From: Arctopsyche grandis
Lineage: Eukaryota > Arthropoda > Insecta > Trichoptera > Hydropsychidae
Length of the DNA: 64,000 nucleotides
Direction of reading: 5' to 3'
Assembly: GCF_051622035.1 (NCBI RefSeq)
Contig: NC_135365.1
Span: 20,789,501-20,853,500, forward strand
Made by a program: the position numbers and the translations under genes. The notes under the pieces are model-generated. The model was not told the origin of the DNA and did no database searches. It saw only the letters and a list, made by a program, of their open reading frames with translations. Shown one piece after another: positions 23,981-35,875 of the stretch (the stretch's first letter is position 1; each line of letters starts with the position of its first letter).

Positions 23981-25088
23981 CAGAGCCGTACCAATGATTT
24001 TGGCGCGCTTTGCAAATATCAAATAAGCGCCCTTTTAAGTCTTTCTTTTAATAGCTAAATGGCAAAAACATAATTTAAGAAATAATTTTATTTAAAAAAA
24101 AAAGAAAAAAAATTGTAATAAAATTATGCTATACAAAAAAATACTCCTGTTTTTAAAACAATAAAAATGTAAAACGCAAATTTATAATACAACATTATAT
24201 TTATTCGTGGTACTAATTTGACTATTCATACATAAAATTTAAATAAAAAAATGCATAGATATATAGTTTTATTTTTCTCACGTTTAAATTAGCAAACCAT
24301 TAATGATATCTACAAATTTTAAATCACTCACTTATACTTAACTTATATTGACAAAAGGATTAAATCAGAAGTAAAATCTTGACTACTTAAAGGTCTCAAA
24401 TAATTTTTGATTATTCTTAATTTGCTAAAACTTCTTTTGGCCATGGCTATTGTCGCTAGCATTGTCAGAAATATGCGTATAGCTTGGATAATACTTGAAT
24501 AAGATTCTTGTAAATCCCACTCCATATGATAAATAGGGTTTGGTGCATCCGCTCTAAAATCGCCAGATCAACAGAACGGCAGCTTTAAACGTAATTCTCG
24601 TTTTCTCGAATGATAGATTGCACATCAGATGACGAGTAACCTTTCGATGTGCACAGATGCAATTATTAAAATTGAGTTGGATCTTTCTGGCGAGATTAAT
24701 AAGGCAAGATTCGGAACTTATCGAATCTTGCCTTATTAAACTCGCCTGAAAGATCCAACTCAATTTTAATAATTACCATTTTAATATCTGTGCACATCGA
24801 AAGGTTACCCGTCATCTGATGTGCAATCTATCATTCGAGAAGATGAGAATTGCATTTAAAGCAGTCGTTCAATTTGTTTGGCGATTTTTGAGCGGATGTC
24901 CGCATCCGATAAATAGTGTGAAAAAAATGCCCTGCCTGAATGGGTACCCACTAACTAACGGTCCTTTTAAGTCTGTATACAAATAAATAAATGTATTGTT
25001 CATATTCTATATTTCGTCGCAAGAAAGTTTTGCTTCACGCTCCGAGCGCCCTTCAAATTTTTGCGCCCTTGGCAAATGTACGGTTCTG
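23981..25088 (-). mobile_element. hAT DNA transposon with transposase remnant
   Basis: Terminal repeats CAGAGCCGTACC (left) and GTACGGTTCTG (right), flanked by likely 8-bp duplications ACTATAGG / ACTATACA. On the minus strand, 24519-24343 reads MEWDLQES..., FLTMLATIAMAKRSFSKL and RIIKNYLRPLSSQDF, ending LILLSI: the hAT C-terminal dimerisation domain (family pattern FLTxPVTVASAERSFSKLKLIKNYLR). Upstream of it a foldback element is inserted (24537-24907). No intact transposase. Confidence 0.85.
24537..24907. mobile_element. Foldback element (Mutator-like by target size) nested in hAT
   Basis: Two arms of about 175 bp are near-perfect complements around a short centre at about 24,721 (TAAGGCAAGATTCG/CGAATCTTGCCTTA). 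Outer ends GGTTTGGTGCATCCGCTC and its partner GAGCGGATGTCCGCATCC. Flanked by an exact 9-bp duplication GATAAATAG (24528-24536, 24908-24916). Splits the hAT coding strand. Confidence 0.85.
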
Positions 25089-25399
25089 ACTATACATGGG
25101 TGTCGTTTAGGGGCAACCCGTAATGGTATCATGGAAAAATATAGATTTTCAATTTTAGCATATCCAACTCATCCATATAGCCAACTCAATTAAGACCATA
25201 TAAAGAGTGTAACTCATTGGACCTAGACGGGATTGATATATTATACGAAAACATATCTAGGACAATTACGCAGTAATAATTTAATCCCTTCCCAACGAGG
25301 GCGTACTGGAGAATTGCCAACTTCCTGGCGGCTTAGTACGGCCTAGATCCCACAAAGTACTAAGAAAAAACTGACAAATTCGGCCAAAATTTAATACAA

Positions 25400-26040
25400 C
25401 ATAAATTAAATAAAAAAGTTGGGATTATGTTGAACGGAATGCGAACCGATTCGCAAATGGCTGTAACTTATTGCACAATTTCGGCCAGCTTGGCGTTCAT
25501 ATAGCGGTTGGCGACCCCTGAGATCCCGTCTCGCCGTCTCGACGCAGAATCTGGAAAAGTAGGCCCTTCGATTGGCGCAAAAGACGCTTGACAAACCCGA
25601 CAGCGAGGGGTTGAATCGCGACGAAAGGGTTGTGCCAACGGGAACGGGGTGGGGAACAGACGGGCGTTGACCCCATGCACACGAGCACACGTGTGCCAAT
25701 ATTATATGTCCGTATACGTACATACATATATGCATATGTTCGCAGACATAACAACCACAACGGGGCGCGTGACGCAGTTCCGGCACGCAACAACCAATGG
25801 CCGACAGACATAACAATGCTCGTTTTACCTACACTCCTCGTTACCCACCCACCCCGTTGGATGTGTTCCGTTGGGGGCGGCTCTCAAACTGTAGACAAAT
25901 TTTTGCAATATCTTCGCAATGTCTGTGGAATTTTCGCGTCAAAAAAACCGAGGCGATGACTCGTTTCCGATGGGACTCGGCGGGGACATGTGTTTGAGCT
26001 TGAGGATGTCGTTGCGGTGACCGCATTGTCTTGGATAAAA
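25400..26040. promoter_or_regulatory. Long GC-rich unique island
   Basis: About 640 bases of non-repetitive, GC-richer DNA with overlapping open frames on both strands, none matching a known family. Includes ACACGAGCACACGTGTGCC and a TACGTACATACATATATG microsatellite. Candidate Hox regulatory element. Confidence 0.3.
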
Positions 26041-26200
26041 TGAGGGACTGATTTTTAAGTGTGTTGTCGATCGATTCTTATATAAAAATATTTACATAGT
26101 TTTTTTAATAAAACTAACTCTGTAATTTTTTTTTTTGTAAAATTGGAAACAAAATTTTGAAATAGTAGTCAACAGTTTTTTAATTATTCAAATTAGCAGG

Positions 26201-26391
26201 CTAGTGTTTTTACCCGGCTTCGCTCGGTATTTATAATATAAACCGCTTAAACATGGCCGATCTATTATTTAAACATTTTATTAAATTTATTTGAGTAGTT
26301 TAATTTCATTTAAATTTATTTGGATATTCATTTGTTTTTTTTCTACGAACTAAATAAATATACAAAGTCTCTTTCGAAATTATATATTAGA
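26201..26391 (-). mobile_element. Non-autonomous Helitron (family D)
   Basis: CTAGTGTTTTTACCCGGCTT through CTTTCGAAATTATATATTAGA; second copy of the element at 20,523, with an internal deletion. Confidence 0.6.
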
Positions 26392-29217
26392 TGCGCATAT
26401 GGGGGTAATTGATTATATCAATTAAGACTGCATATATGTAGTGTTTCTTAAACTTGAAGGGTTTTTATAATTCTTCTTTCCCTGCATACATATGAATATC
26501 TTAAATTATTTCTATATTTTCGTTTTCTTTTAGTTATGATTTTACTGTTCTATTTTTTTTATATATTTGTATTTTATTTTATTTCTTTATTTATTTTAAC
26601 GAAGTTTTTATTAGTCTCGTCTAATAAACACACTCGTCTAATCGCTTTGTAACTTTGCCATTTTGCAGGGTTTGGCCGCCGATAGAGATTCGATTGGGTC
26701 CACTAAGACAATAGTAAAATATAATCGTAATAAATAGATTTAAGAATCCAAAAATTCTGGAAACGGCGACAGTTTCTCTTCATATTTTAATTGTTTAAAC
26801 GCTTATTACTTTATCTTTTTCACACTATATATTATAAAATTTGAATTAGAGGCTCTCATTATCTCTCATATATATTTTTACTTCACTAATACATAGTTTA
26901 TATAATGAATGTTAAAATATTTACATTATAATGTTAACAATTCGATATGCGTGCAATGGCCAACATGCTAACAGTTATTTTTTGACGTCTCTCTGCTCGA
27001 TTTTTGTTTTCAACTCTCTAATTTTGACTTTTTGGCTTGATTTTGGACTGAGGTATTTTACGGAATATTTTTACACTATATATTTTATATTTTACGAACT
27101 ATTTTTTATAAGCCATTTTTTTAAGTTATGGTCGTTTGCATATATTTATGTACTTATGTACCTACTAGGGATTATCGGTTTTCAAAACTGGTATGAAAAA
27201 CCCTGTTTTTTTGAAAATTTAAAAAATTCGCAACCGTTTTTTTTGCTCTAAAACGCCGGTTTTTTAGCATTTTTTAAATTGTAAGCTCAATGCTCTGAGA
27301 GCGATTTTTGGTATGGAAATATATAGGTGTACATACAAATATTAATATTTTTCAAAAATACATTATAAAAGTTTGACCTTTCAATAAGGGGTTGTGTAAA
27401 TTAAATGTATTGATTTTAATTTTTAACTCAAAAAAGGTAGAGCAATCTTATTTGAATAACACAGTCTATAATTTTCACAACATTAATTTTTAATAGTATT
27501 TTTTATCGACTGGAGAATCTAAAATTAGTTTACAGCGGCCGTCAACATTGTCGCACGCATTTTTTTCTCGCTGAAATAATTTACACATGTGCGTCGTCAC
27601 TATGTTGTATATAGACGAGAAAAAAATCCGTTAAAACTCGTTTTTATCATAAGTGAAAACTATTTGCGGTAGGTTAAGAAACCTCGCTCGATTCCGACCC
27701 GCCATTTTAACAGCTTTTTTACAATAAAACCAATCCGATCGGATCCACCAAATTTGGGCCTACGCATTTGAGAAACATTAACAATATAAGCCGCGATTTA
27801 AAAGGTGGTCCTATAAACAAAAAGAGATAAGTATGAAGAAACAATGTTCCGAACGCGGACTCGAATCGACCGTAATTTCATAACCCAAACACACACAAAG
27901 ATATATGAAATACCTGTTTGTGGGAACATTTCATACACGACCCGTTCACATATTGACCACAAAGCTTTCAAACTTTAATATTAAATGCTACATTTTATAC
28001 GAACGTTGAATTCTTTTTGTAAATATTTATAGCGCACCATTTTCCGACATGTTTATATTAAAAAAGTACACATATTACTGTAAAACGTGGGGGTGGCTTT
28101 AGTACAATTCATGCGTGGCAACCGTGAAGGTGCTCCAACTTTACTACCCCGATAAACCATTCATTATATTACGTATTTTTGCGCGTTGTTTACACGCAAA
28201 CAACGTTGATTTTATTTAGCGAAACCTGTTTATTTTTCAAATTAGTACATTTACATAATAATTTACGGCCGTATTTTGACGTATTACGACGTCAAATTAG
28301 CGGGTCAAGCGAAACTGGGCGACCGTCTCGCGCCGATCGATCGGCAGAAATCATTTAATTTTAATATAATCCAACGTGAAATTTTGACAAGCTTTGCTCC
28401 GAACTATAGCCAAGGTCATCTCGTAATATCAACACATTTTTTGCACACTTTTCTAACGTAAACAACGGTTTATTTCCACGCATCGATTTGTCGCTTGTGT
28501 ACATGTAAATTATTTTCGGCAATAAAAAACCCCTCTTGAGACGCTATTTTTTTCGGCTTTTGCATTGTGGTTTATAATTTGAATTGTATGAAATGTGGCA
28601 GCTTTGTATGTGTTAACATTTTTTGTTCCGTGGAATATTATAAACATGTGTTGCGTCGAGGAAGTAATAAATACGACTTTGGCAAACAACATAAAACACA
28701 CTGGTTGTCTTTCAAGTGAACCCAAACAATATGCTATTGACCGCACTTGGGAACGTTTAATAAGGTAAATCCCCCTCTTCGTATCCCGGAATTGAAATAT
28801 GCAGTATCTCCGATGGGGGGGAGTCGACGAAAACCTTCGACAAGAATTCGCTTTAATTTAAAACGAAATTCTTCTTCGAGTTCGTTCGAATTGAGGCGAA
28901 GCGATTTAGATCCCCTGAATAGAATTTTCATTAAAAAGTATATATGCGCTTAAATAAATAGAGCTCGATATCAAAATTGGTAGCCTTCCATAACAAAATT
29001 TGAATAATCATTCGATGAAACGACGTTAGCCTTCCGTTTATAGGCATATAAAACTTACATCAAAAAATGAAAGGCATTTATTTGTCCCATTAGAATATAA
29101 ATATAATACAAACGAACTTCTTATGGTGTACTCGTATACAATGTACGTTGTCTGTATTGATTTTCTAATAAAAAAAATATAAAAATGAGTTATTTAAAAT
29201 ATTCAAAATGTAATTCT
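26392..29217. other. Intergenic DNA
   Basis: No gene recognised. Unique, slightly GC-richer patches at 27,530-27,720, 28,070-28,480 (TTTACGGCCGTATTTTGACG) and 28,740-28,930 may be regulatory. The rest is AT-rich. Confidence 0.35.
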
Positions 29218-29273
29218 AAGGGCGAAAACACACTGAGTGGTATGGGACGTCACGTCCTTGGCTTCCGGTGACT

Positions 29274-29405
29274 AGTCACCGGACCCAGAAGGTGCCGCGT
29301 ATTGTTCAAAGGTTGTAAATGCATTGTTAAAGGTTTGCCGAACCTTTTTTACAAAGGATTTACAACAATAGAACAATGGATAGCACTGTAACTATCCGGT
29401 GTCTA
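29274..29405 (-). mobile_element. 132-bp family-A MITE
   Basis: AGTCACCGGACCCAGAAGG through GTGTCTA, then GTAATAACT. It begins the composite block (A, target repeat, partial element-2-like, family B) that recurs at 33.4-34.0 kb. Confidence 0.8.
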
Positions 29406-29510
29406 GTAATAACTAGCCTTAAGCTAGGAATCGGTGCACTATTGTCAATTTCTTAAAAAAAAGCATGCTTTTTTCTCTCTTGATTTGCTCTCTTGGTCTA
29501 TTCCTATCCT

Positions 29511-30104
29511 AAGGGCGAAAACACACTGTGGTACGTGGTATGTCTATTTTTTTTAGATATTTTTAAACATGCAAAAAAATACAGCCTATTCCGTATATGT
29601 ATGTATGTACATGGTACATAGTACATAGTCCCAAAAATCACCCCCCGGAGTGTTTTTGGTGATATTTTATCCTTGTATTTATCCTGGCTTCAAAGCGGTC
29701 GATAACGGTGAAATCCATATTTGAAGAAATATGCACTCTACACTCCATTTTTTACAAAGGATTTACAACAATGGAACAATGGATAGCACTGTGACTATCC
29801 TACCTCTAGCTGTGACCGTAAACAGTGGGTGTTCCCCAAACTGAATTCGGTTGTAGTGCACAATGCATATGTTTGGGAGGTCGCACGTGTATGCACATCC
29901 ATATACAACCGACAAGTTTCTTCTACATTTCTTCAAATATGGGATTCACCGTTATCGATCACTCTCAAGCAAGGATAAAATATCACCGAAACACTCCGGG
30001 GGGTGATTTTTGGGACTGTATACCTTGCATATGGACTAGGGGTGCTACGTTTTTTTTGTACCGTACTACGGCGCTATGTACCATTCAGTGTGTTTTCATC
30101 CTTA
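29511..30104 (+). mobile_element. Family-B foldback element, long form
   Basis: Ends AAGGGCGAAAACACACTG and CAGTGTGTTTTCATCCTTA. Two internal arms face each other: about 29,630-29,735 (CCAAAAATCACCCCCCGGAG...) and 29,925-30,020 (...CTCCGGGGGGTGATTTTTGG). A broken family-A piece is embedded at 29,748-29,809. Copies at 18.6 and 33.8 kb look like deletion forms. Confidence 0.7.
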
Positions 30105-30329
30105 AGGTCAATGCATAATATCCAGCACTGAAAATCAACAGAAGGGTACTGCAGTGTACGGAAAAGACTACTTTTTATTTATTTATACAGGTTACCATTT
30201 TTATTAACTCTACATCTATTGTCAATATTGTACTAAGTATTATTCAAGGCCAATTAATCAAACATTGATCATGAAACATTACAATCATCATAGAGACATC
30301 TATGCACAAATTTTGGTAACACTTTTAAA

Positions 30330-30545
30330 TATCAACAAATTATGAGATGTTCTAAACTCAAATTTTGCGAGAAATAAGTCAGGATTGCCAAATTGTTGGA
30401 ATCGTCTCCAATGAAATCAGATAAATTTGGAAACTCTGATAAAAAACGATCGACCTGGAGTCACAAACCAAGGTCTGGCCAGCAGCGGGACTCTAATGGT
30501 ACTCGAACCCGTGACCACTCTGCTTGAAAGCATAATATGCCAACT
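30330..30545 (-). mobile_element. tRNA-derived SINE (family S)
   Basis: Minus-strand head with B-box GGGTTCGAGTACC, then GCTGGCCAGACCTTGGTTTG and the standard body to TTGGCAATCCTGAC. Confidence 0.7.
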
Positions 30546-30559
30546 ACTATAGCATAATA

Positions 30560-30810
30560 TTTATATTTATATTTATTTACTATTTGTTTTTTTTTATACA
30601 TATCTATGTACATCCTGTCTGTTGATTTTTCAATTAATAAAATAAAAAATAAAAATAATATTTTTTTTTTATAATTTTTGTAAAAATCTGTAATTGGACT
30701 CGGATGTTACATATATTATATATTTACTATTTGTTTTTTTATACATATCTATGTACATCCCGTTGTCTGTTGATTTTTCTATAAATAAAATAAAAAATAA
30801 AAAAAATAAT
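30560..30810 (+). repeat. Two tandem copies of a LINE 3' tail
   Basis: The 3'-UTR end of the 21.3-kb LINE (TTATACATATCTATGTACAT, GTCTGTTGATTTTTC, then AATAAAATAAAA) appears twice in a row, at 30,560-30,655 and 30,660-30,810. Confidence 0.75.
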
Positions 30811-30929
30811 ATGCTAACTACTAATATGCTAAACATAATAGTCTACGCCGCTGGTTAATATGAAGTATTGTTAAAATATTTAATGTAAATATCTATTGTT
30901 AAAATATTTAGGTTGGCAAATCGGGTAAT

Positions 30930-31110
30930 TGGATTATTAGTCACATTGAGGTGATCACAAAGACAATTTTTGCCATTAAAATCGCGAATACGCAATATTT
31001 GGCACTCAAGTTCTCGTTAGTATGATAGTTATCGTTAGTATGATGGACTTTTCGGCTGTCAGAAGTTCTGTTATAGAGATTTTAGTGACTTTGTGACCAG
31101 TAATCACCGA
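30930..31110. mobile_element. Fragment related to the foldback element at 53.6-54.3 kb
   Basis: Shares GGCACTCAAGTTCTCGTTAG and GAGATTTTAGTGACTTTGTG with the termini seen at 53,585-54,262. Confidence 0.4.
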
Positions 31111-31604
31111 ACCGATAAATCGTATGATAAATCAAATTTAATCTACCATATCATTGTATGGTAATCGAATGGTAAGTTGCCCCAATTACCGTTTAATTCC
31201 CATTTTCGATTAGGTCTGGCAAAATTGTCAGTGTCTCTTCCAAATTAAGGACATCATGCTCTGGTAAAAAATATATTTGCTTTTGTGTATATTAGTGTTT
31301 TAATTGACTCGTGCTGAAAAAGCGTGTTTATTTTTTATCTCAACGTTGATTAATTGAGCTCGCAGTGGTAAATTATCGGAACGAAAGCAATTGATAGATT
31401 CATAGAAGTCAATGCTAGCGACATTTAAAAACTAATAAACGATTCGGAACGTAAAGATTAATTCGAAATAATAAAAATTGCAATTAACATGCTCTATATG
31501 AGGTGATTAGAAAATTCATTAATTCACTATTACACTCATTTTGCACTCAATTAAACTGTACACATACGTTAAATGATTTGTTTTTTTTATATATATATAT
31601 AATC
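31111..31604. other. AT-rich intergenic DNA
   Basis: Nothing recognisable. Confidence 0.4.
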
Positions 31605-32030
31605 ATCATCATCATCATCATCTACAGCCACTCACCATCCACTGCTGGATGAAAGCCTCTCCAACACCCTTCCGCTGGTCTCAGTTTTTTTTTGCGCAAC
31701 TCTCACTCCACACATTTTCCTAATTTCATCTACCCATCTTCCCTGCAGTCTTCCTTTTACCCTTTTGCATTATCTCGGGTACCATTCTAGCACTTCTTTT
31801 GTCCCCCTTTCGTCCATTCTTCTAGCCAGGTGACCCGCCCATTGCCATTTCAATCTCTTTACTCTATCCACTATGCCCACTACTCTTGTCATGCTTCTCA
31901 TCCACGTATTCTGCTTCCTGTCTTTACTCATTATGCCGAGAATACAGCGTTCCATACTTCTTTGGGTGCATTGGACTTTATGTAGCATCTTGGCGTTCAA
32001 TGTTAAAGTTTCACATCCATAAAACAACAT
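31605..32030 (-). pseudogene. RTE-type LINE 3' end (best preserved copy)
   Basis: Minus strand from 32030: FYGCETLTLNAKMLHKVQ, QRSMERCILGI, DRKQNTWMRSMTRVV, RLKWQWAGHLARRMDERG, KEVLEWYPR, the C-terminal signature of RTE-type endonuclease/RT proteins. Ends in a (GAT)n tail (ATCATCATC at 31,602-31,622). 5'-truncated. Confidence 0.8.
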
Positions 32031-32595
32031 TCATTCGTCCAAAACAAGTGCACTACATCCTAATTTCATACGTCTCTTTATTTCTTCTTCTTTACTACCA
32101 GACATGTCTGTTATTTGATCTAAATATAAATAATTATTAGAATAACACAAATATGAAGTGTATTTTGACTGAAAAATGTCACAAATTTTCCACAACTCGC
32201 CTAAAAATAAAGCATTCTGAATTGGTCAATGTACCATAAAGATCGAAAATTTCATTTGCAGAAATGATTTCTGCGTCAACTCAAGCGTAAAGCTTGGCAT
32301 ATCAAGCATATCGATACACCTCGCAAAATTCCTCCAAAAGCACGTAAATCCAATAAACAACTCGATTTTATTCCATCGAGTATTCAGTAATAATGTATGT
32401 ACATATTTCGAGTGTGTCGTATTTGTTGAGTTTTAAATCGATTTTCTAAAGTATAAGCATACAATATAAGTACATATGTACGTATATCGTATATTATATA
32501 ACCGAACCACAACGTAGTGAGGATTCATATACAGTTAAGAACTCATCAAACTAAAAGCAATCTTTAAATTTGGGATACAAACAAGCCTACGGGAA
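32031..32595. other. AT-rich intergenic DNA
   Basis: Nothing recognisable. Confidence 0.4.
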
Positions 32596-33137
32596 GGTCA
32601 GTTCTACGGCCTCCTAAAACCATGTGATGGCCAATCTGCCTGTATAAGTACGTTTCTGTGGTTTATTTGGTTCATCTTATGTGTTATTATTATTATATAG
32701 GCTTTTGTTGTGTAGAATATGCCGTAAAAAAGTTGTCGATGAAAATGGCTTCGTGTAAATGTGCTTTTGAAATCACAATTCCGTTTCCGGCGCATAAAGT
32801 GCCCTCGCATTTACATCGACCTGCTCTCTAATGGCGTAAAATCGCTAGAAAGTTGTACGGAAAAGGGTGGTACAAATGTTGCATAATATCTTGAAAATTG
32901 AGGGGTGTTAAAAGTTCGGCTTGAAAACCTCGTCCATTGAAATCCATAGTTAAATACCGCATTTGGCTTTTAATTCTCAAAATTGCCCATTCGTAATAAT
33001 CTGTCTCTTTTTAACGTAAGCGTGCAAAATATACTTAGTGCAATTCACATATAATACAAAAGTTTCCAAAACTACGTGATCATATATGCAATACAACGTT
33101 CAAACTATGATATGAGGTTTTAGGAGGCCGTAGGACC
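32596..33137. mobile_element. Unclassified terminal-inverted-repeat element
   Basis: Perfect 18-bp inverted termini CTACGGCCTCCTAAAACC (32604-32621) and GGTTTTAGGAGGCCGTAG (33116-33133), extended by GGTC/GACC. No transposase and no clear target duplication, so the superfamily is unknown. Confidence 0.65.
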
Positions 33138-33199
33138 GCCCACGTCACCAGAGAAATGTTACCCACACACTAACAAAGTGAGCTAAGTTGTTAAATCTT

Positions 33200-33376
33200 A
33201 ATTATTTATTTAAAATTTGGACCTTGTAGCATTACAGGAATTCCTAATGCGCCACAATGGTCAAAAATATAACAGAAAATAAACAAAATAATAACTATAG
33301 AAATAAGAGATGGCGAAAACAATCATAAATTTCTACATACTATATCAATAAGCAATATAAAAATAATAAAAAGGTT
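33200..33376 (-). mobile_element. LINE 3' tail with terminal hairpin
   Basis: TTATTTATTTAAAATTTGGA then ACAGGAATTCCTAATGC and GCCACAATGGTC: the LINE tail described at 35.9 kb, left stem partly decayed. Confidence 0.65.
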
Positions 33377-33667
33377 GTAATAACTAGTCACCGGACCCAG
33401 AAGGTGCCGCGTATTGTTCAAAGGTTGTAAATGCATTGTTAAAGGTTTGCCGAACCTTTTTTACAAAGGATTTACAACAATGGAACAATGGATAGCACTG
33501 TGACTATCCGGTGTCTAGTAATAACTAGAGGTAGGATAGTCACAGTGCTATCTATTGTTCCATTGTTATAAATCCTTTGTAAAAAAGGTTCGGCAAACCT
33601 TTAACAATGCATTTACAACCTTTGAAAAATACGCGGCACCTTCTGGGTCCGGTGACTAGTAATAACT
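33377..33667. mobile_element. Two 132-bp family-A MITEs, head to head, sharing target repeats
   Basis: GTAATAACT (33377-33385) - element in minus orientation (33386-33517) - GTAATAACT (33518-33526) - element in plus orientation (33527-33658) - GTAATAACT (33659-33667). Both elements are exactly 132 bp and the three 9-mers are identical. Confidence 0.9.
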
Positions 33668-33772
33668 AGCCTTAAGCTAGGAATCGGTGCACTATTGTCA
33701 ATTTCTTAAAAAAACTTTAAAAAAAACATGTTTTTTTCTCTCTTGGTTTGCTCTCTTTGTCTATTCCTATCC

Positions 33773-34072
33773 TAAGGGCGAAAACACACTGTGGTACGTC
33801 TATTTTTTTAGATATTTTTAAACATGCAAAAAAATACAGCCTATTCCATATATGTATGTATGTACATGGTACATAGTCCCAAAAATCACCCCCCGGAGTG
33901 TTTTTGGTGATATTTTATCCTTGTATTTATCCTTGCTTCAAAGCGGTCCATATTTGAAGAAATATGCACTCTGCACGTGCAACTACACCCGTTCGGTTTG
34001 GCGAACACCCACTGTCACATCGTGGATCCAAGGACATGACCTTCCATACCACTCAGTGTGTTTTCGCCCTAA
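33773..34072 (+). mobile_element. Family-B element, complete
   Basis: TAAGGGCGAAAACACACTGT at the left and CAGTGTGTTTTCGCCCTA at the right, about 300 bp. Interior matches the left half of the 29.5-kb copy, then GCGAACACCCACTGTCACAT. Confidence 0.8.
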
Positions 34073-34077
34073 GTCTA

Positions 34078-34227
34078 GTAATGACTAGAGATAGGACCGG
34101 AAGCGTGCCGTCTATTGTTCGATTGTTGTAAATGCTTTGTAAAAAAGGTTCGGCAAACCTTTAACAATGCATTTACAACATTTGAACAATGGACGGCCCC
34201 CTCAGGGTCCGGGCTTTAGTAATGACA
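34078..34227 (+). mobile_element. 132-bp family-A MITE with target repeats
   Basis: GTAATGACT (34078-34086), element 34087-34218 (AGAGATAGGACCGGAAGC...), GTAATGACA (34219-34227). Confidence 0.85.
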
Positions 34228-34410
34228 CACATTACTGTGTTTTCAACACTCGACGCTAAGTAGTATTGATCCAAATCGTACTCTTTTAAAAATAAATTAC
34301 CACGATTCCATCACGGGTTGCCCCAAAGTGACACATATTGTTTTAAAGTTATATATAAACTTATAGTCTACATATATATTTGAAATTGTATTATTGAAAT
34401 TTTATAACCA

Positions 34411-34725
34411 GCAGCATAGACTATTGGTTAGCATATATGCTTTCGGACATAGTGGTCACGAGTTCTAGTCCCACTGGTTGCTGCTGGCCAGACCTTGGTT
34501 TTGTAACTCCAGGTCGATCGTTTCCTATCAGAGTTTGCCAATTTATCTGATTTTCATTGAAACAGTTCCAACAAATTGGCAACCTTTATCCATTTTCTCG
34601 CAAAATTACGAATATTTAACATCTCGAATTTTGCTGATTTTTATAAATGCTTCAAATGGGTATCTATATATCCAGGTATCTATATATGTATGTATCTGTA
34701 TATAAAATTAATAATTCTTAATCTG
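34411..34725 (+). mobile_element. tRNA-derived SINE (family S), well preserved
   Basis: CAGCAGCATAGACTATTGGT, A-box TTGGTTAGCATA, B-box AGTTCTAGTCCC, GCTGCTGGCCAGACCTTGG, GATCGTTTCCTATCAGAG, then CAGTTCCAACAAATTGGCAA. Confidence 0.85.
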
Positions 34726-34814
34726 TATACCACACTCGTCGCTTTAGAGAAATATGTTAAGACGATTGTGCATGATTGATTGAAATATAATAAAATATTA
34801 AGTAAGTTAGCTAC

Positions 34815-34945
34815 CAAATTGGCAAGGAACCGTTTAGGTAGGTTGCCAATTTGGTGAGGAACCGTTTCAATAAGATAAATTGGCAAAATTTGACAGGAAA
34901 CGATTGACTTGGATCACAAATATCCAAGTCTGACCATTTTTTGAC
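34815..34945 (-). mobile_element. SINE family S fragment
   Basis: Body only (GGTTGCCAATTTGGTGAGGA through CAAATATCCAAGTCTGACCA), minus orientation. Confidence 0.6.
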
Positions 34946-35419
34946 GAACTCAAAACTAACAAAAATTATAAGTCAAATTCTACCAAACGCTATACGCACG
35001 AACAATGTTGTATTTCTTGACCAAAATGCAATGCGAAACTGAAACGAAATGTAATTGGCCATCGCGGGTCGATTGCGGTTCGACTATAGTTTCAAATTTA
35101 AATATTCAAAGCTGTTTTATAAGTCGATCTTTCTCAACTACCAACGTATTGTCTTGCACTTTAGCTTGAAGTAACCAAAAATGACTAAAGAGCCACGTTT
35201 GTATACTATTGATCTACCTGTACCTGTAGTAGTATTCATCTATGTATGTACATATATTTTCTGTTTCCAATATCTATATGCATTCAATTATTATGAATCT
35301 GTATTCAAAACAAACCCCCAAGAGAGTCCATTCATGAAAGACTGCGACAATTAGAAAGCGTAGTACGCCATCGTCACAGCGCATTTGTAAAGACACCTTT
35401 TTCATTGTTCGAAAGTTGG

Positions 35420-35785
35420 CCACTCGCATAAATATTCAATATTCAAAACGAAAAATTGTCACGGGTCGAGGCGGATAACGTGCGACTACATTTCGGTAAA
35501 CCGTGTTGCGACATGTGGTCACCTCACTTCGAACTTGGGTCATATGGGAGCGTGGTGGATACTCGAGGTCAGTCCATTTTGGCGAATGTGCACATATGTA
35601 CATATGTCCACATTGTCTGCATGCACACAAATCTCTGCTCTACTGTGCATCGTTGATGATGGCACCACTCCCGTTTTACGACAATTGTTTTACGGTTACG
35701 TCATTGGACATCATTGAAGCAGAAGGACACGTAATGGATGCCATAAACAATCCCATAGGCGTGGCTGGTCTTTGATAAAGTCTCA
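35420..35785. promoter_or_regulatory. GC-richer unique island 3.2 kb upstream of mir-10
   Basis: Non-repetitive DNA with ATAAATATTCAATATTC, GGGTCGAGGCGGATAACG and CGATGATGGCACC. Open frames in several phases, none like a known protein. Candidate regulatory DNA for mir-10 or Scr. Confidence 0.25.
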
Positions 35786-35875
35786 CATAAAAATCTATTT
35801 ATAAGGTTAATTGACAAGATTAAGGCTTACGAAATACAAAATAACTGTTTGTTAGATTTTTTTTGTTATTTATTT

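Noticed and set aside
25406-25959. Overlapping 104-136 aa frames on both strands
   Set aside because: GC-rich DNA gives few stops; no conserved residues or motifs recognised.
34411-34500. tRNA gene
   Set aside because: A- and B-box-like motifs are present, but no full cloverleaf closes and the sequence continues into the SINE body repeated elsewhere; the same applies to 5,380-5,470, 15,800-15,880, 37,560-37,625 and 60,480-60,560.
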